This document shows, piece after piece, positions 8,229 through 17,884 of a DNA stretch of 27,554 nt; position 1 is the first letter of the stretch, and each line of letters opens with the position of its first letter. The stretch covers positions 1 through 27,554 of the forward strand of contig CAYSXI010000053.1 of the NCBI GenBank assembly GCA_964434955.1. The letters are read 5' to 3'. The stretch comes from JANQLU01 sp964434955 (GTDB taxonomy: Bacteria; Planctomycetota; Planctomycetia; Pirellulales; Pirellulaceae). The notes beneath the pieces were generated by a model that was not told where the DNA came from, searched no databases, and was given only the letters and a program-made list of their open reading frames with translations. The position numbers were made by a program, and so were the translations under genes.

Positions 8229-10520
8229 CTATTCTTTGGCCAAGGATTGAAGTCCCGATGTCATCGCTTGCTGGAACAACTTTCCATAAGCCTGCTGGAC
8301 TTGCTGGACATCAGCATTGGCGGCGTGATTGGCACAGCCACAATTCTGGGTTGGAACCTGAACGGTCTTGGGAACCAGCTTGCAAGTTTTCCTTGGCACC
8401 AACTTCGGAACCTTAAACGGAATGTAGACGATGGTACGTTTCAGCTTTTGCTCGGGGACTCTTTCCGTCACCGTGCGATAAACAATTCTCGTTCGTTTTT
8501 CGGGCACCATCACCGTATAGGTTCGTTCCTTGAGTTCGGGCACGCGTTTCATGCTTGTCCGATAGACCGTTCGCGTCCGGGTTTCAGGCACCATGATCGT
8601 ATACGTCGCTTCCGTCGTTTTCGGGACTTTGCGATAAACGGTTTTCTCAATCGTTCGCGTTCGCGTTACCGGGACCATGACGGTGTAGGTTTCCGTCCGC
8701 GTGAATGCTTGATTGACATATTCGACAACGGTATGCGTACGCGGCTCTTTGAATGCCTTTTTGAAGCGGACCGTTTTCTTGACGTTGACTTCCTTGGTCA
8801 CATAATTTGGCACCGTTTCGGTGATGGTCCGAGTTCGCTTCACCATCCTTGTCTTGTTGACCATTCTTTGCTTAGTCACGTTCCGAAACTCGGTGACCGG
8901 GACTTTTTGAACCTCGTCGACTTTCCGATACTTCTGAATCTCGACCGGAACGTTTTTCTTGATTTCACGAACACTCGCGACGCTCAAAAGCTGACTTCGC
9001 GTTTCCTTGTTGTATCGATAAACCGTATCAACGTATTTCCGTTCCTCTTTGACGTACTGCACGATTGGATAACGGCGAATGCGTTTTTCCTTCTTCACGA
9101 CCGTAACCGGGTAAGTGTACTCAACCTGCTGAGGCACGGTTTGACACACGGTACAAGGAACTCGAACGGTTTCGATTCTGGGGCACCAGACTCGACGGCA
9201 AACGGTTCGTGGCATAACACCACAAGACTGGCAGCCATTTCCCGCGCCGCAACCATCACACACCGTTTCCGTTATCGTTTTCCAATATCCGCAGTCCCGT
9301 TTGTATTCACGGTAGAACGTTTTTGTGACATTCTTGTAGACGGTGCGAACACCTTTTCGGTTTTCAATCGTCGGCACATTGATCGTGTATTCCTGCTCTA
9401 CCGTTTTGTAGCGGGGAACGACCACCCAGTAGGACTTCGCGACTTCGTCCTTGACGGGAACCATCACGTCGTACTTCCGCTCGATTTGCTCAACGATTGG
9501 AATACGCTCAACGACGGCCTTGTTCACGGTTTCGACATAGGGAACGACGCGTGTCACGGTTGCTTCTTTATCAACCGTATAGGGTTCGCGAACGACATAG
9601 GTCTCAGGAACCTGTTCATTGACCGGCTCAAGGTATTCAACCTGTCGGGTCACTTGAACCGGCTCGTTCACTCGGCGATATTCCTTGACGTCAATATCCT
9701 GTTCAACATCCCGGTACACCGTGTACTCCCGAGTCACTTTCCGTTCCCGAGGCACCGTCTTGTAAAAAGTAACCTTGCGTTCCCGCTGATCCGGCATCAT
9801 CACCGAATAGGGTTCGATGTACTGTTGTTTCAATGCCTGGGTTTCATACGTGACGATCTTTCGTTTCTTTTGAACCGGAACATAGATCTGGTAGTTCTGG
9901 ATAATCGGCTCTTTCTCTTCGAAGGTCTTGTAGACCGTGAACTGAACCGTTTTCTTCTGCGGAACCATGATCTGATAGTCCACAGCTTCCGGAACCTGGT
10001 GGGTCAACGTTTTATAGACGGTGTAAGGTGAAAATCGCGGCTCCATCCGATACCGGGTTTCCCACAACGTTTCGTACTTCGTTTCCCAGTAAGGAACGTA
10101 AATCGTGCAGGTTTGGAAGGGTGAGGTCGTTCCGCAAGATGGACACGTACAAGTTTGATTGGCTTGTGCGAAAGGCGTATCCACTTTTGGCATTCGATCT
10201 TTGTCTTGAAGTGCCGGCCCCAATGCCTCCGCGTCCTGCGGCTGATAGTAGGGCAGATTCGGATTTGGAAGATTTGCTGCGTTGCCCTGCTCATTCTCCT
10301 GTGGCCGAAGACTTGTCGGAATTTGAGCAAGTCGTGAATTTCCAGCACGCCTGGCTGAATGGTTCAAAGCGGAATTCTTCAAGCAACTTCGGCAAACACC
10401 GTTGGCATCGACCTGATGAAGGCCAGAATCATGCGCAACATTCTGCGCCGTCAAGTTCGAGCCGATGCAACCGACGAAAAGTACGACCAATAACAGGCGT
10501 GGAAATGCGATGGGTTTCAT
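8229..10520 (-). CDS. Secreted YTV-repeat cell-wall-type protein
   Basis: The protein has 763 residues from the ATG at 10520, which gives a clean signal sequence (M-K-P then a hydrophobic L/V run, possible cleavage in N-L-T-A-Q, or at the weak lipobox F-V-G-C). The frame stays open upstream to 10709, but that part lacks signal-peptide character. After a low-complexity stretch (about 25-130) comes C-T-C-P-S-C-G, then some 600 residues of repeats of about 20-30 residues of the type Y-T-V-M-V-P / R-T-R-T-I-x-x-T-V-Y-R, rich in Y, T, V, R, K and E. A Cys-rich centre (C-D-G-C-G, C-Q-S-C-G, C-T-V-C) and a C-terminal C-G-C follow. This matches planctomycete YTV proteins, thought to form part of a disulfide-linked protein cell wall. 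It lies 190 bases downstream of tsaE and probably has its own promoter there. Confidence 0.85.
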   Translation of the reverse strand: MKPIAFPRLLLVVLFVGCIGSNLTAQNVAHDSGLHQVDANGVCRSCLKNSALNHSARRAGNSRLAQIPTSLRPQENEQGNAANLPNPNLPYYQPQDAEALGPALQDKDRMPKVDTPFAQANQTCTCPSCGTTSPFQTCTIYVPYWETKYETLWETRYRMEPRFSPYTVYKTLTHQVPEAVDYQIMVPQKKTVQFTVYKTFEEKEPIIQNYQIYVPVQKKRKIVTYETQALKQQYIEPYSVMMPDQRERKVTFYKTVPRERKVTREYTVYRDVEQDIDVKEYRRVNEPVQVTRQVEYLEPVNEQVPETYVVREPYTVDKEATVTRVVPYVETVNKAVVERIPIVEQIERKYDVMVPVKDEVAKSYWVVVPRYKTVEQEYTINVPTIENRKGVRTVYKNVTKTFYREYKRDCGYWKTITETVCDGCGAGNGCQSCGVMPRTVCRRVWCPRIETVRVPCTVCQTVPQQVEYTYPVTVVKKEKRIRRYPIVQYVKEERKYVDTVYRYNKETRSQLLSVASVREIKKNVPVEIQKYRKVDEVQKVPVTEFRNVTKQRMVNKTRMVKRTRTITETVPNYVTKEVNVKKTVRFKKAFKEPRTHTVVEYVNQAFTRTETYTVMVPVTRTRTIEKTVYRKVPKTTEATYTIMVPETRTRTVYRTSMKRVPELKERTYTVMVPEKRTRIVYRTVTERVPEQKLKRTIVYIPFKVPKLVPRKTCKLVPKTVQVPTQNCGCANHAANADVQQVQQAYGKLFQQAMTSGLQSLAKE

Positions 10521-10710
10521 CTTCACCAAAGAAGTGATTTTGCTTGCGGGCGGAGAATGTCCAAATGGCATCCGCGGGGCCATAGCGCAAAATGGCCACA
10601 TTTGCCCCAACTTGGATACGAGTTCCAGACTAATTGAAACTTCCCGGGCATCAACGGCATCGACGCTGCCGAAAGCCGAATCCCCCAAAATCGCTAGAAA
10701 TAGCGACAAT

Positions 10711-11196
10711 TCAGTTGGAAGATAGCCTCTTGCGAACCCCCTCCAGAACTTTCCGAGACTTGGGACCGGAAGCCGTCATTCCGATCATCCGAGTCTCCTC
10801 GCCCAAAATTTCAAGCTCGATCCGAAGCCAATCATCTGGCATGAAGTGGTCGAACTTCTCCACCCATTCTATGAACACGATTTTTCCATCGTCGATCACT
10901 TCGTCAAATTCCAATTCCATCCACTGATCGTCGTCCTCGATTCGATAAGCATCAACATGATGAAATTCGTGAGTACCTTGATGAATGGTGCAAAGAGTGA
11001 AAGTCGGGCTAACGATTTCCCGATCCGGAATTTGCCAAGCCCGACCAATCATCTGAACCAACCTGGTTTTTCCCGCGCCCAGAGTCCCGGTGAGTCCGAT
11101 CACCAGGCCCTCCGTGACGGAATCCGCGATTGCCTTGGCAACCAACTCCGTCTCGCTTTCCTTATCAACGTGAAAGTCAAACTTATCGAGCGTCAT
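10711..11196 (-). CDS. tsaE: tRNA threonylcarbamoyladenosine biosynthesis ATPase TsaE
   Basis: The 161 residues are normal for the family. The Walker A motif G-T-L-G-A-G-K-T is at residues 37-44, followed by S-P-T-F-T-L (63-68) and the H-V-D-A-Y-R segment, then a F-I-E-W motif with the conserved Trp. TsaE works with TsaB and TsaD in the cytoplasm to install t6A37 in ANN-decoding tRNAs and drives turnover by ATP hydrolysis. The ATG is 2 bases after the thiL stop, so the pair is an operon; AAAGGA inside the end of thiL is the likely ribosome site. Confidence 0.95.
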   Translation of the reverse strand: MTLDKFDFHVDKESETELVAKAIADSVTEGLVIGLTGTLGAGKTRLVQMIGRAWQIPDREIVSPTFTLCTIHQGTHEFHHVDAYRIEDDDQWMELEFDEVIDDGKIVFIEWVEKFDHFMPDDWLRIELEILGEETRMIGMTASGPKSRKVLEGVRKRLSSN

Positions 11197-11198
11197 GT

Positions 11199-12110
11199 CT
11201 AATGCGAATATCCTTTTGGCTTGATCTCGATTCCCGATTCGTCAAACAAACCTGAATCAGCCACGATTGTCCCGATGGGCGTCAACCTTCCAAGTTCATC
11301 TCCGGCTTCGACCAGCCGCTTTGCGTTGGACGGATCGGCAACCAGAATCAGCTCAAAATCCTCGCCATCGTGCATGGCACGAACAAGCCGCGATTCCTGA
11401 TCCGTTTCCAATTCCAAAAGCGATTCATGAATTGGGATACTTGGTTTATCCAGCCGCGCTCCGACGTTTGAGGCCGCACATACTTGATGCAAATCCCAGA
11501 TCAAACCGTCGGTCACGTCCGTCGCCGCGTTTAACTGGATCCCACGCCGCGCCACCAACTCGGCGATATCCAACCGTGGCGAAAAGCTGTAATGCTTTTC
11601 CAAGATGCTTCCGCCAAATTCGCCTGAAACAAGAATGACATCGCCCAACTTTGCTCCCGACATCGTCCACAACTGGTTTTCTGCCACGAGGCCACTTGCC
11701 TGGACCGTGATGGTCAATGGCCCCGGCGTCGTGACAAAATCGCCGCCCACCAAGGGAATATCAAACCAGTCGGCCAAACGTTGCATTCCAAGGACGAGCG
11801 ACTTGGCCGAATCCAGTTGCATGGCTTTCGGCGCCGCCATCGACATCAAAAAGCTGTGCGGTTCGTAACAGCCCATCGCAGCCAAGTCACTCAGGTTTAC
11901 CGCCAGGGCTTTTCGCCCCACGTCCTCGAGTGAAATCGTCGTTGTATCGAAGTGGACGCCCTCGACAAGCGTATCCATTGTCGACACGACCTCTCGATCG
12001 GCGAAATCCAGGCAAGCCGCATCGTCACCAATGCCCAAAGTGACACGCGTGTCCGCAAAAGGGATTTGGATCTGGCTCTTCAGGTATTGAATGAATTCGC
12101 GCTCGAGCAT
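11199..12110 (-). CDS. thiL: Thiamine-monophosphate kinase ThiL
   Basis: The 303 residues show the ThiL/PurM-type signature in order: G-I-G-D-D-A-A (27-33), S-T-M-D-T-L-V-E-G-V-H-F, N-L-S-D-L-A-A-M-G, a G-G-D-F segment where many homologues read G-G-D-T, A-T-D-V-T-D-G-L and H-D-G-E-D-F-E-L. The enzyme phosphorylates thiamine monophosphate to thiamine diphosphate using ATP, the last step of the thiamine pathway. The start at 12110 gives the expected N-terminus (L-E-R-E-F-I); upstream is a weak GGTAAG. It is the first gene of a thiL-tsaE pair; 221 bases separate it from the end of the large ATPase gene, room for a promoter that I cannot pinpoint. Confidence 0.95.
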   Translation of the reverse strand: MLEREFIQYLKSQIQIPFADTRVTLGIGDDAACLDFADREVVSTMDTLVEGVHFDTTTISLEDVGRKALAVNLSDLAAMGCYEPHSFLMSMAAPKAMQLDSAKSLVLGMQRLADWFDIPLVGGDFVTTPGPLTITVQASGLVAENQLWTMSGAKLGDVILVSGEFGGSILEKHYSFSPRLDIAELVARRGIQLNAATDVTDGLIWDLHQVCAASNVGARLDKPSIPIHESLLELETDQESRLVRAMHDGEDFELILVADPSNAKRLVEAGDELGRLTPIGTIVADSGLFDESGIEIKPKGYSH

Positions 12111-12331
12111 CGCTTACCGGCGACTCCGGGATTCGACTGTTGATGGAGAATTCAAGATAACGCTCATGCGATTCGAGGGAAATTGGGCGCTCGAATCCAA
12201 AGCAGTAGAATATTCAGTCGTGGCTATTTCGAGTTTGCCTGAACAGCGCTTAAAAGAAATTTCTTCGGCTCAATTCATCGCTGAAACATCCTTATCAGCG
12301 AATTTAATTCGCGACGTCCGCTCTGCTTCGC

Positions 12332-15300
12332 CTATTCATCCTCATCGTCGATGATTTCGGCGTCGACAATTTCATGAATTTCTTTGGCTTCCGAGCCTTT
12401 TTCAATTTTGTCGATGATGTTTTGGTAATTCTTCCTGGTCGCACGCGCCGCGTTCTTGAATTCTTTGGCTTCGGGCAATGCTTCGGCCAACGCCAGGATG
12501 GGATCCATCCAGGTTTGCAAGACACGAAACTGATTCCGCAATACATCCAAAAAGGTATGCGGCACACGATTCACCACTTGAATTCGCATCGGCTGCTTTG
12601 GGCCATCGTCTTCGGCCGCGCTGACTTTGGCCGATTCGGCGAGCGCGGCCTGAATCGCCTTCGCCGTTTCGATCGACTGCTGCGAAGCATTCTTCGAATG
12701 ATCGTCGAGCAGCCCCTTGATCTGTGCCAATGTTTCATTGAACTTGCCAAGCTCTTGAATCGCCAAAGTCATTCCTTGAACTGCTTCCGTTTGGAATTGG
12801 TCCTCGGTCTCCTCTTTGGGATTCTCAATCAGCTGTCGTACACCGGCATCGACGGAAGAACGTATGTCGTTTAGTCCCTCGGCGAAAGTCGACATTTGAG
12901 CAACGACCTGTCCGAATTTGTCGTCGCTCGAGACATTGCCCATCATCAAGTTACGCTTGAAGGTCCTTTGGATATTTCCCCAGCGTTCCGCTTCCTCGGC
13001 ATCCAACTGGTTTGTCAGCTCTTTGAACTTCAAAAGATTTGCTTCCGCGCCGGTTGTCAGCGTTTGGGCCTGATTTTCAAAGTGCGAGTTGATCAGGACT
13101 TTCAATTCTTCTTCATTCATGATCGGATTCAGCCGCTCCGCGATTTTGTTCATATCACGGTAAGAACCCTGCAGCTTAAACGCCGGCTCCGTTCGATACT
13201 CCTCCGCCTGGGCCGCGGAATCGATGTAAAGCCGATTCACTTTCAAGATAACTTCGCGTACTGCAATCAGCTTCCGCATCACGGAAACGAATTCGTTAAT
13301 TTCTTCGATCGAATAATTGCCTTCCAACGATGTCCCGGGCGGCTCATCCGAATAGGACATGTCAATGATCGAGTAAATATCGTTCCGGCTGCGTGTATGC
13401 AATCGACTCAGCGTTGCATTGGAAGTCAAGCAATTCTCAAGGTAGCTCAATTCAAAGGCTTCTTTTCGATCCCCGATGACATCACCCAGGTTGTAGGTGT
13501 CGGCCCGGTTTGAGAGCATGTCGGGAATCTGAAACTTTTCACCGCTTTCCGTGTACGGATTTCCGGCCATGACAACGCAAACTTTACGCCCGCGCAAATC
13601 GTAAGTTCGCGTTCGCCCTTTAAAGACACCTTCAATTCTCCGAGTCGCATCACAAAGCGAAATGAATTTCTGCAAAAACTCCGGATTGCAGTGCTGGATG
13701 TCGTCCAGGTAGATCATCACGTTGTCGCCCATTTCCAGCGCGAGGTTCAGTTTCTCCACCTCTTCTCGTGCACTCGCATTGGGTGCTTCCTGGGGATCCA
13801 ACGAAGTCACCTGGTGACCGATCGCTGGACCATTGATTTTCATGAAGGTGAGCCCCAGGCGATTCGCCAGGTATTCCATCAGCGTCGTTTTTCCGTAACC
13901 GGGGGGCGAAATCAAAAGCAATAGCCCCATCAAGTCGGTACGCTTTTCCTCGCCGATTTCACCCATCTGCTTGGCAAGGTTGGCACCGACCATCGGCAGA
14001 TAGACATCGTTGATCAATTTATTTCGAACGAAAGATGTCAAAACGCGTGGCTTGAACTCATCCAAACGCAACTCTTCACGACGCTGCTCGGCAATGGTCT
14101 TCTTCAGCTCGACATATTCTCGGTAGGCCGGCAAAGTGAATCGCTTGAACCGGTCCAACCGCCCTACAAAATCGTGATAGTGAAGCTCGTAGGTTTTACC
14201 TTGAACGTTCGGATGATCGCCCAACATTCCTTTGATTTCGCGATCCGCGGAAATATTCACGACGCTGGTTTTTGCGTCCAAAACGATCAGCATGGCTGCT
14301 TCATCGACGATCGTCGGCTGGACTTCAAACTCGGCATTCTCAATAAATGCGAACAGCCAATCGCGGCATACCTGAAACTGATCCGAAACCTTTAACGATT
14401 TACTTTTTGACGACTCAAAGTCGCGAACACCATCGGATCGGTCCAGGTTTTTCCGAAACTCTTCACGAAACACTTCCGAAGCTTTGGTGCAAATCACTTC
14501 ACCGTCAGCACCCAAGTGCTCATACAGGTATTCCGCGGCCAGCGAAACTTGTTCCGCCCGTCCAATGTCAAATGATTCGACAAATTGCCGGATGACTCTT
14601 TCCAGTTGCGAAAGATACCAATTCCGGTCGATTGATATGCCAAAAACATTTTCTGCTGACGATGCCGAGCGAATCTTGATCTCAATCTGCTTGGCGGAAG
14701 CCAGGGAGTCTTTGGACTTCGAATAGTGAGCCCAAGCCAACAACGCCAAAGCCCGCACGTCCGGTGCATAACGCAATTGACCAAGCGAAAGGTGGAGATC
14801 CATCAACTGTTCGAGGATCAGTGCAGCATCATGGTCATGAACACCTTTGACGTAGCCTTCCGAATACCTCGGTGCCATAAACTTTTGAACGTACTGCGCC
14901 AGCGCATCCTGTTCCAAGGATCGCAACTGCTCGACCGTGGTTTCTGAACCATTCAGGGAGTCATGCAAAATGGTGTAGGCGAGAAATTCAGCCCGATAAA
15001 CGGAGCGGTTTTCCGACTCGAGATTCTGGTCCCAGACATCCCGTGTTGCCTCCAACCGGTCGTTTTCGATCTCTTCGAAAAAATTGGTTCCGCTAAGATG
15101 GAAGTTCCAACAGTCATTTTTTAATACAGTGGTCAAATCAAGCGGCTGGGTGTTAACGGAAAACTTGTGTTTCCCGAATTGAATGATCGCTTGACCATCA
15201 ACGAACAGCTCATTCTTGTCCCGCAATTGCCGCGTCGCGTCTTCGCGGACGGTCTTGAGCCGACTCTGAATGTCGTCAACCTTGACCGACTCGTCGAGAT

Positions 15301-17773
15301 CCGCCAACTGAGAAACGATGTCACGCACCTTGTCGACCATCAAGTCCGACGCAAAGTAGCTGTTGATCTCGTCCTGACTCTCAAAGGTCTGCAGCTTGGA
15401 TTGAATCCCTTTCAAAATTCGCTCTGCTGAGTTCATCAGGGCAGTCGAACGACGGTTTCTTGCTTCAATCAATTGCAGCTTTTTGTTGTCAAAAGCCGCG
15501 TAGACTTCTTCGCGTTTTTCGGTCAATTGGACGATAAACTCGTCGAACTCAGAAAAGCGGCCCTCGAGCTCCTCGATTTGAACCATCATCTTGGTAAGGA
15601 ACTCATCGCATTTCGCTGGCGAATCGCAAACGTCCAAGTAGTTAACGACCGCCTGGCCAAGCAGCTTCAGTTGCGAATTGAACTCCGCTGCACCTTCAAC
15701 GGTCATCAATTCCTGGGTCTTCTTTTTCAGGCCCGCGCGGGTCTGATTCAAGCTCGAATAGATCATCGAAATACTATCAATGATCTGTGTTCGATGCGTC
15801 GCATCGTCGATTTTGAGATTGCTGACGATATCGATCAACATCTCAAGTTCATTGGACGTCTCGTCAATCGCCTCTTCCAGGTCCTTCGCCTGGGCTACCG
15901 TTTCGACATTTTCAATCCCTTCGTTTTGCTTGTCGACTTTGCCCTGGTAGGGCACCAATGCGTCGTCGCCCAACAGAAACTGAACGCAGCGGTGGGACAA
16001 TCGATCGGTTTGTTCAGTGATCTTCGTTTCGAGTGCATCGACCGCGTCCAGGTCGATGTACTTCAGTTCCTTCAGCGAAATCACCTGCCCACGAACGAGC
16101 CTCAAATCGGAAAGCGATTTGACGTACTCATCGATCGTGCGATACATCCGCGCCGCGCTTTGGCTGACCGCTTCATCGGCTTCCGACTTGGCTTTTGCGA
16201 ACGCCTCTTTGGTGCTTCGCCGAACACGAACCACTTTGTCAAACTCATCGACAGCGGCTGTGGCACTTTCACGAATGTCCGAAAGTGCGGAGGCGAGATC
16301 AAAAGTCTGTTCGTCCGCCAGCCAGAAGTAGGTGTCGATCACATCGCCTGACTTTTTGACCAGGTCGACATAAAGATTCTGATAACTATCGTCTTTATGG
16401 ACGAGGGAAATGATCTCATTGCATTCCGCCATCGCCCGAACGATGTCCCGGTTTCCGATCTTGAACAGGTAGGAATCCGTATTTTTCGACGTTGTGAAAT
16501 CCGCACCGACGAAAGGCGTCTGCCAGATTTGAATCGTATGATGCTTTTGTGGCGTCTGATCCGTTTTGAAGAACAAAAGCTTGCCGTCATCAAAACGTGA
16601 ATAACCATTGCAGACAATCGGCGTCCCCACGGCCCGCTCGATCATGTTGTAAGCGAGCAGAACGTAATGTCCGGATGTTCGGTTGTAAAAGACGTAAAGG
16701 AAGTCTTCGCCATTCCCAGAATCAAGCCTGCGCTCAAAAAGCAGGTCATCAATATCGTTGTCAAATGTCTTGTGCAGCCCAGACTGAAGGTAATAACCTT
16801 TGCTGAATATCAGGCCATGTTCTTCTGGAAGCAGCACACAGGCATCTTTGATTTCATCCAGCCGCGTTACCGATTGGGTCTTCTCGTTGTAAATCAGGTA
16901 ACGAAATTTCTCTTCCCGAAATGGACGCATCTTCAGAACAATCAAGTGCCCGACGATGGAGTACAGAATCTCCGCGTCGTCGAGTGTTTGATCCGGCTCG
17001 TCGACCGGCTCGCGATAAATCCCTTGACCGTCATCGGTATTGTCTTCGATTTTTACCGTCAGATCGCCGCCCACCGTTTCGACAAACAATCGATCTTCGA
17101 TCGAAACGTGTGGATGCTTGCCCTGTCGGTGAAGATCGCGATGGGTTCGGACCCAGCGAAACTCGTGCTGCGGCGGATACTTCAGTTCGTGATCGCTGCG
17201 GTTGTCGACATACTTCAAACCCTCATCCGTCACCGCAAACTTAAAGGTCTTTAAGTCACTTTCACTTTTCCCAACCTGGAAGACAAAGAACAGGAAGGAT
17301 CCGATCTGCTGGAACTTGGTGAAGAAAGTGTCTTTGTAATATTTGTAGAGCTGCGAAAAATCGTGCTCGAAATTCGGATCCGACAGCAGGTCCAGTGACT
17401 GCTGGTGAAAGCTGTTGTCCTCGAATCGATAGACGGCGAAAACGTCGGATAGTTTCGTGACCGCTCGAAGCCCGACTTTGACGTTGTAGCCAAAGATAAA
17501 GTACTCGCCGACTTCAACCATATCTCGCGCGACACAGTTGTTCTCGGTGGTGATCCGGTCGGTCGCTACCAGTTCCGTTGGGATGGAACCAAAGACCTCC
17601 CGTCGTTTCCGATTCAGTTTTTCAAGTCGCTCTCGCAGCTCACCCGAATGCGTTACGAGACGGTTTTGAATAATCTCGTAGGTGCTTTTCTCAAGCTGCG
17701 TTTCGGGAGCCTTGCCCGCAGCGGCTTGAGCTGCATCGCCCTGGTTTTCGACTTGTGCTGATTCGTCGGCCAT
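12332..17773 (-). CDS. Giant DUF3686-type AAA+ ATPase ('DNA repair ATPase' family)
   Basis: The protein has 1813 residues from the ATG at 17773 (M-A-D-E-S); an open extension to 17857 is unsupported. The N-terminal 450 or so residues form a beta-rich region typical of what databases call DUF3686 (recurring F-x-Y/F-x-V strands, E-I-L-Y-S-I-V-G-H-L). Long coiled coils fill about 480-870. The AAA+ domain follows, with Walker A P-P-G-Y-G-K-T-T (Lys1295), Walker B M-I-Y-L-D-D-I-Q-H, and sensor-1 V-V-M-A-G-N-P-Y. More helical sequence follows, with an acidic end (D-D-E-D-E). The 'DNA repair' name rests on old coiled-coil similarity, not on experiments I know of. The gene follows the flotillin gene by 111 bases on the same strand. 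I infer it is the ATP-driven partner of the YqiJ-flotillin membrane platform. Confidence 0.85.
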   Translation of the reverse strand: MADESAQVENQGDAAQAAAGKAPETQLEKSTYEIIQNRLVTHSGELRERLEKLNRKRREVFGSIPTELVATDRITTENNCVARDMVEVGEYFIFGYNVKVGLRAVTKLSDVFAVYRFEDNSFHQQSLDLLSDPNFEHDFSQLYKYYKDTFFTKFQQIGSFLFFVFQVGKSESDLKTFKFAVTDEGLKYVDNRSDHELKYPPQHEFRWVRTHRDLHRQGKHPHVSIEDRLFVETVGGDLTVKIEDNTDDGQGIYREPVDEPDQTLDDAEILYSIVGHLIVLKMRPFREEKFRYLIYNEKTQSVTRLDEIKDACVLLPEEHGLIFSKGYYLQSGLHKTFDNDIDDLLFERRLDSGNGEDFLYVFYNRTSGHYVLLAYNMIERAVGTPIVCNGYSRFDDGKLLFFKTDQTPQKHHTIQIWQTPFVGADFTTSKNTDSYLFKIGNRDIVRAMAECNEIISLVHKDDSYQNLYVDLVKKSGDVIDTYFWLADEQTFDLASALSDIRESATAAVDEFDKVVRVRRSTKEAFAKAKSEADEAVSQSAARMYRTIDEYVKSLSDLRLVRGQVISLKELKYIDLDAVDALETKITEQTDRLSHRCVQFLLGDDALVPYQGKVDKQNEGIENVETVAQAKDLEEAIDETSNELEMLIDIVSNLKIDDATHRTQIIDSISMIYSSLNQTRAGLKKKTQELMTVEGAAEFNSQLKLLGQAVVNYLDVCDSPAKCDEFLTKMMVQIEELEGRFSEFDEFIVQLTEKREEVYAAFDNKKLQLIEARNRRSTALMNSAERILKGIQSKLQTFESQDEINSYFASDLMVDKVRDIVSQLADLDESVKVDDIQSRLKTVREDATRQLRDKNELFVDGQAIIQFGKHKFSVNTQPLDLTTVLKNDCWNFHLSGTNFFEEIENDRLEATRDVWDQNLESENRSVYRAEFLAYTILHDSLNGSETTVEQLRSLEQDALAQYVQKFMAPRYSEGYVKGVHDHDAALILEQLMDLHLSLGQLRYAPDVRALALLAWAHYSKSKDSLASAKQIEIKIRSASSAENVFGISIDRNWYLSQLERVIRQFVESFDIGRAEQVSLAAEYLYEHLGADGEVICTKASEVFREEFRKNLDRSDGVRDFESSKSKSLKVSDQFQVCRDWLFAFIENAEFEVQPTIVDEAAMLIVLDAKTSVVNISADREIKGMLGDHPNVQGKTYELHYHDFVGRLDRFKRFTLPAYREYVELKKTIAEQRREELRLDEFKPRVLTSFVRNKLINDVYLPMVGANLAKQMGEIGEEKRTDLMGLLLLISPPGYGKTTLMEYLANRLGLTFMKINGPAIGHQVTSLDPQEAPNASAREEVEKLNLALEMGDNVMIYLDDIQHCNPEFLQKFISLCDATRRIEGVFKGRTRTYDLRGRKVCVVMAGNPYTESGEKFQIPDMLSNRADTYNLGDVIGDRKEAFELSYLENCLTSNATLSRLHTRSRNDIYSIIDMSYSDEPPGTSLEGNYSIEEINEFVSVMRKLIAVREVILKVNRLYIDSAAQAEEYRTEPAFKLQGSYRDMNKIAERLNPIMNEEELKVLINSHFENQAQTLTTGAEANLLKFKELTNQLDAEEAERWGNIQRTFKRNLMMGNVSSDDKFGQVVAQMSTFAEGLNDIRSSVDAGVRQLIENPKEETEDQFQTEAVQGMTLAIQELGKFNETLAQIKGLLDDHSKNASQQSIETAKAIQAALAESAKVSAAEDDGPKQPMRIQVVNRVPHTFLDVLRNQFRVLQTWMDPILALAEALPEAKEFKNAARATRKNYQNIIDKIEKGSEAKEIHEIVDAEIIDDEDE

Positions 17774-17884
17774 GAACCCAGTTCTTGAAAAAGTTAGTTG
17801 CCAGACAGCCAGTTGCCAGAATCGGCAACACCGAGAAGCCTCGGCGTTGCCATTCATTGAGTCTCATTTGAGACAGCAGCCAAA

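Noticed and set aside
8247..10031. 594-codon open frame on the plus strand
   Set aside because: It is antisense to the YTV gene, rich in H/R/N/D/L without domains, and arises from the repetitive codon use of that gene.
17773..17857. Longer start for the AAA+ ATPase (28 more residues)
   Set aside because: The extension has no proper ribosome site and a non-conserved Cys/Trp-rich sequence; M-A-D-E-S is the natural start.
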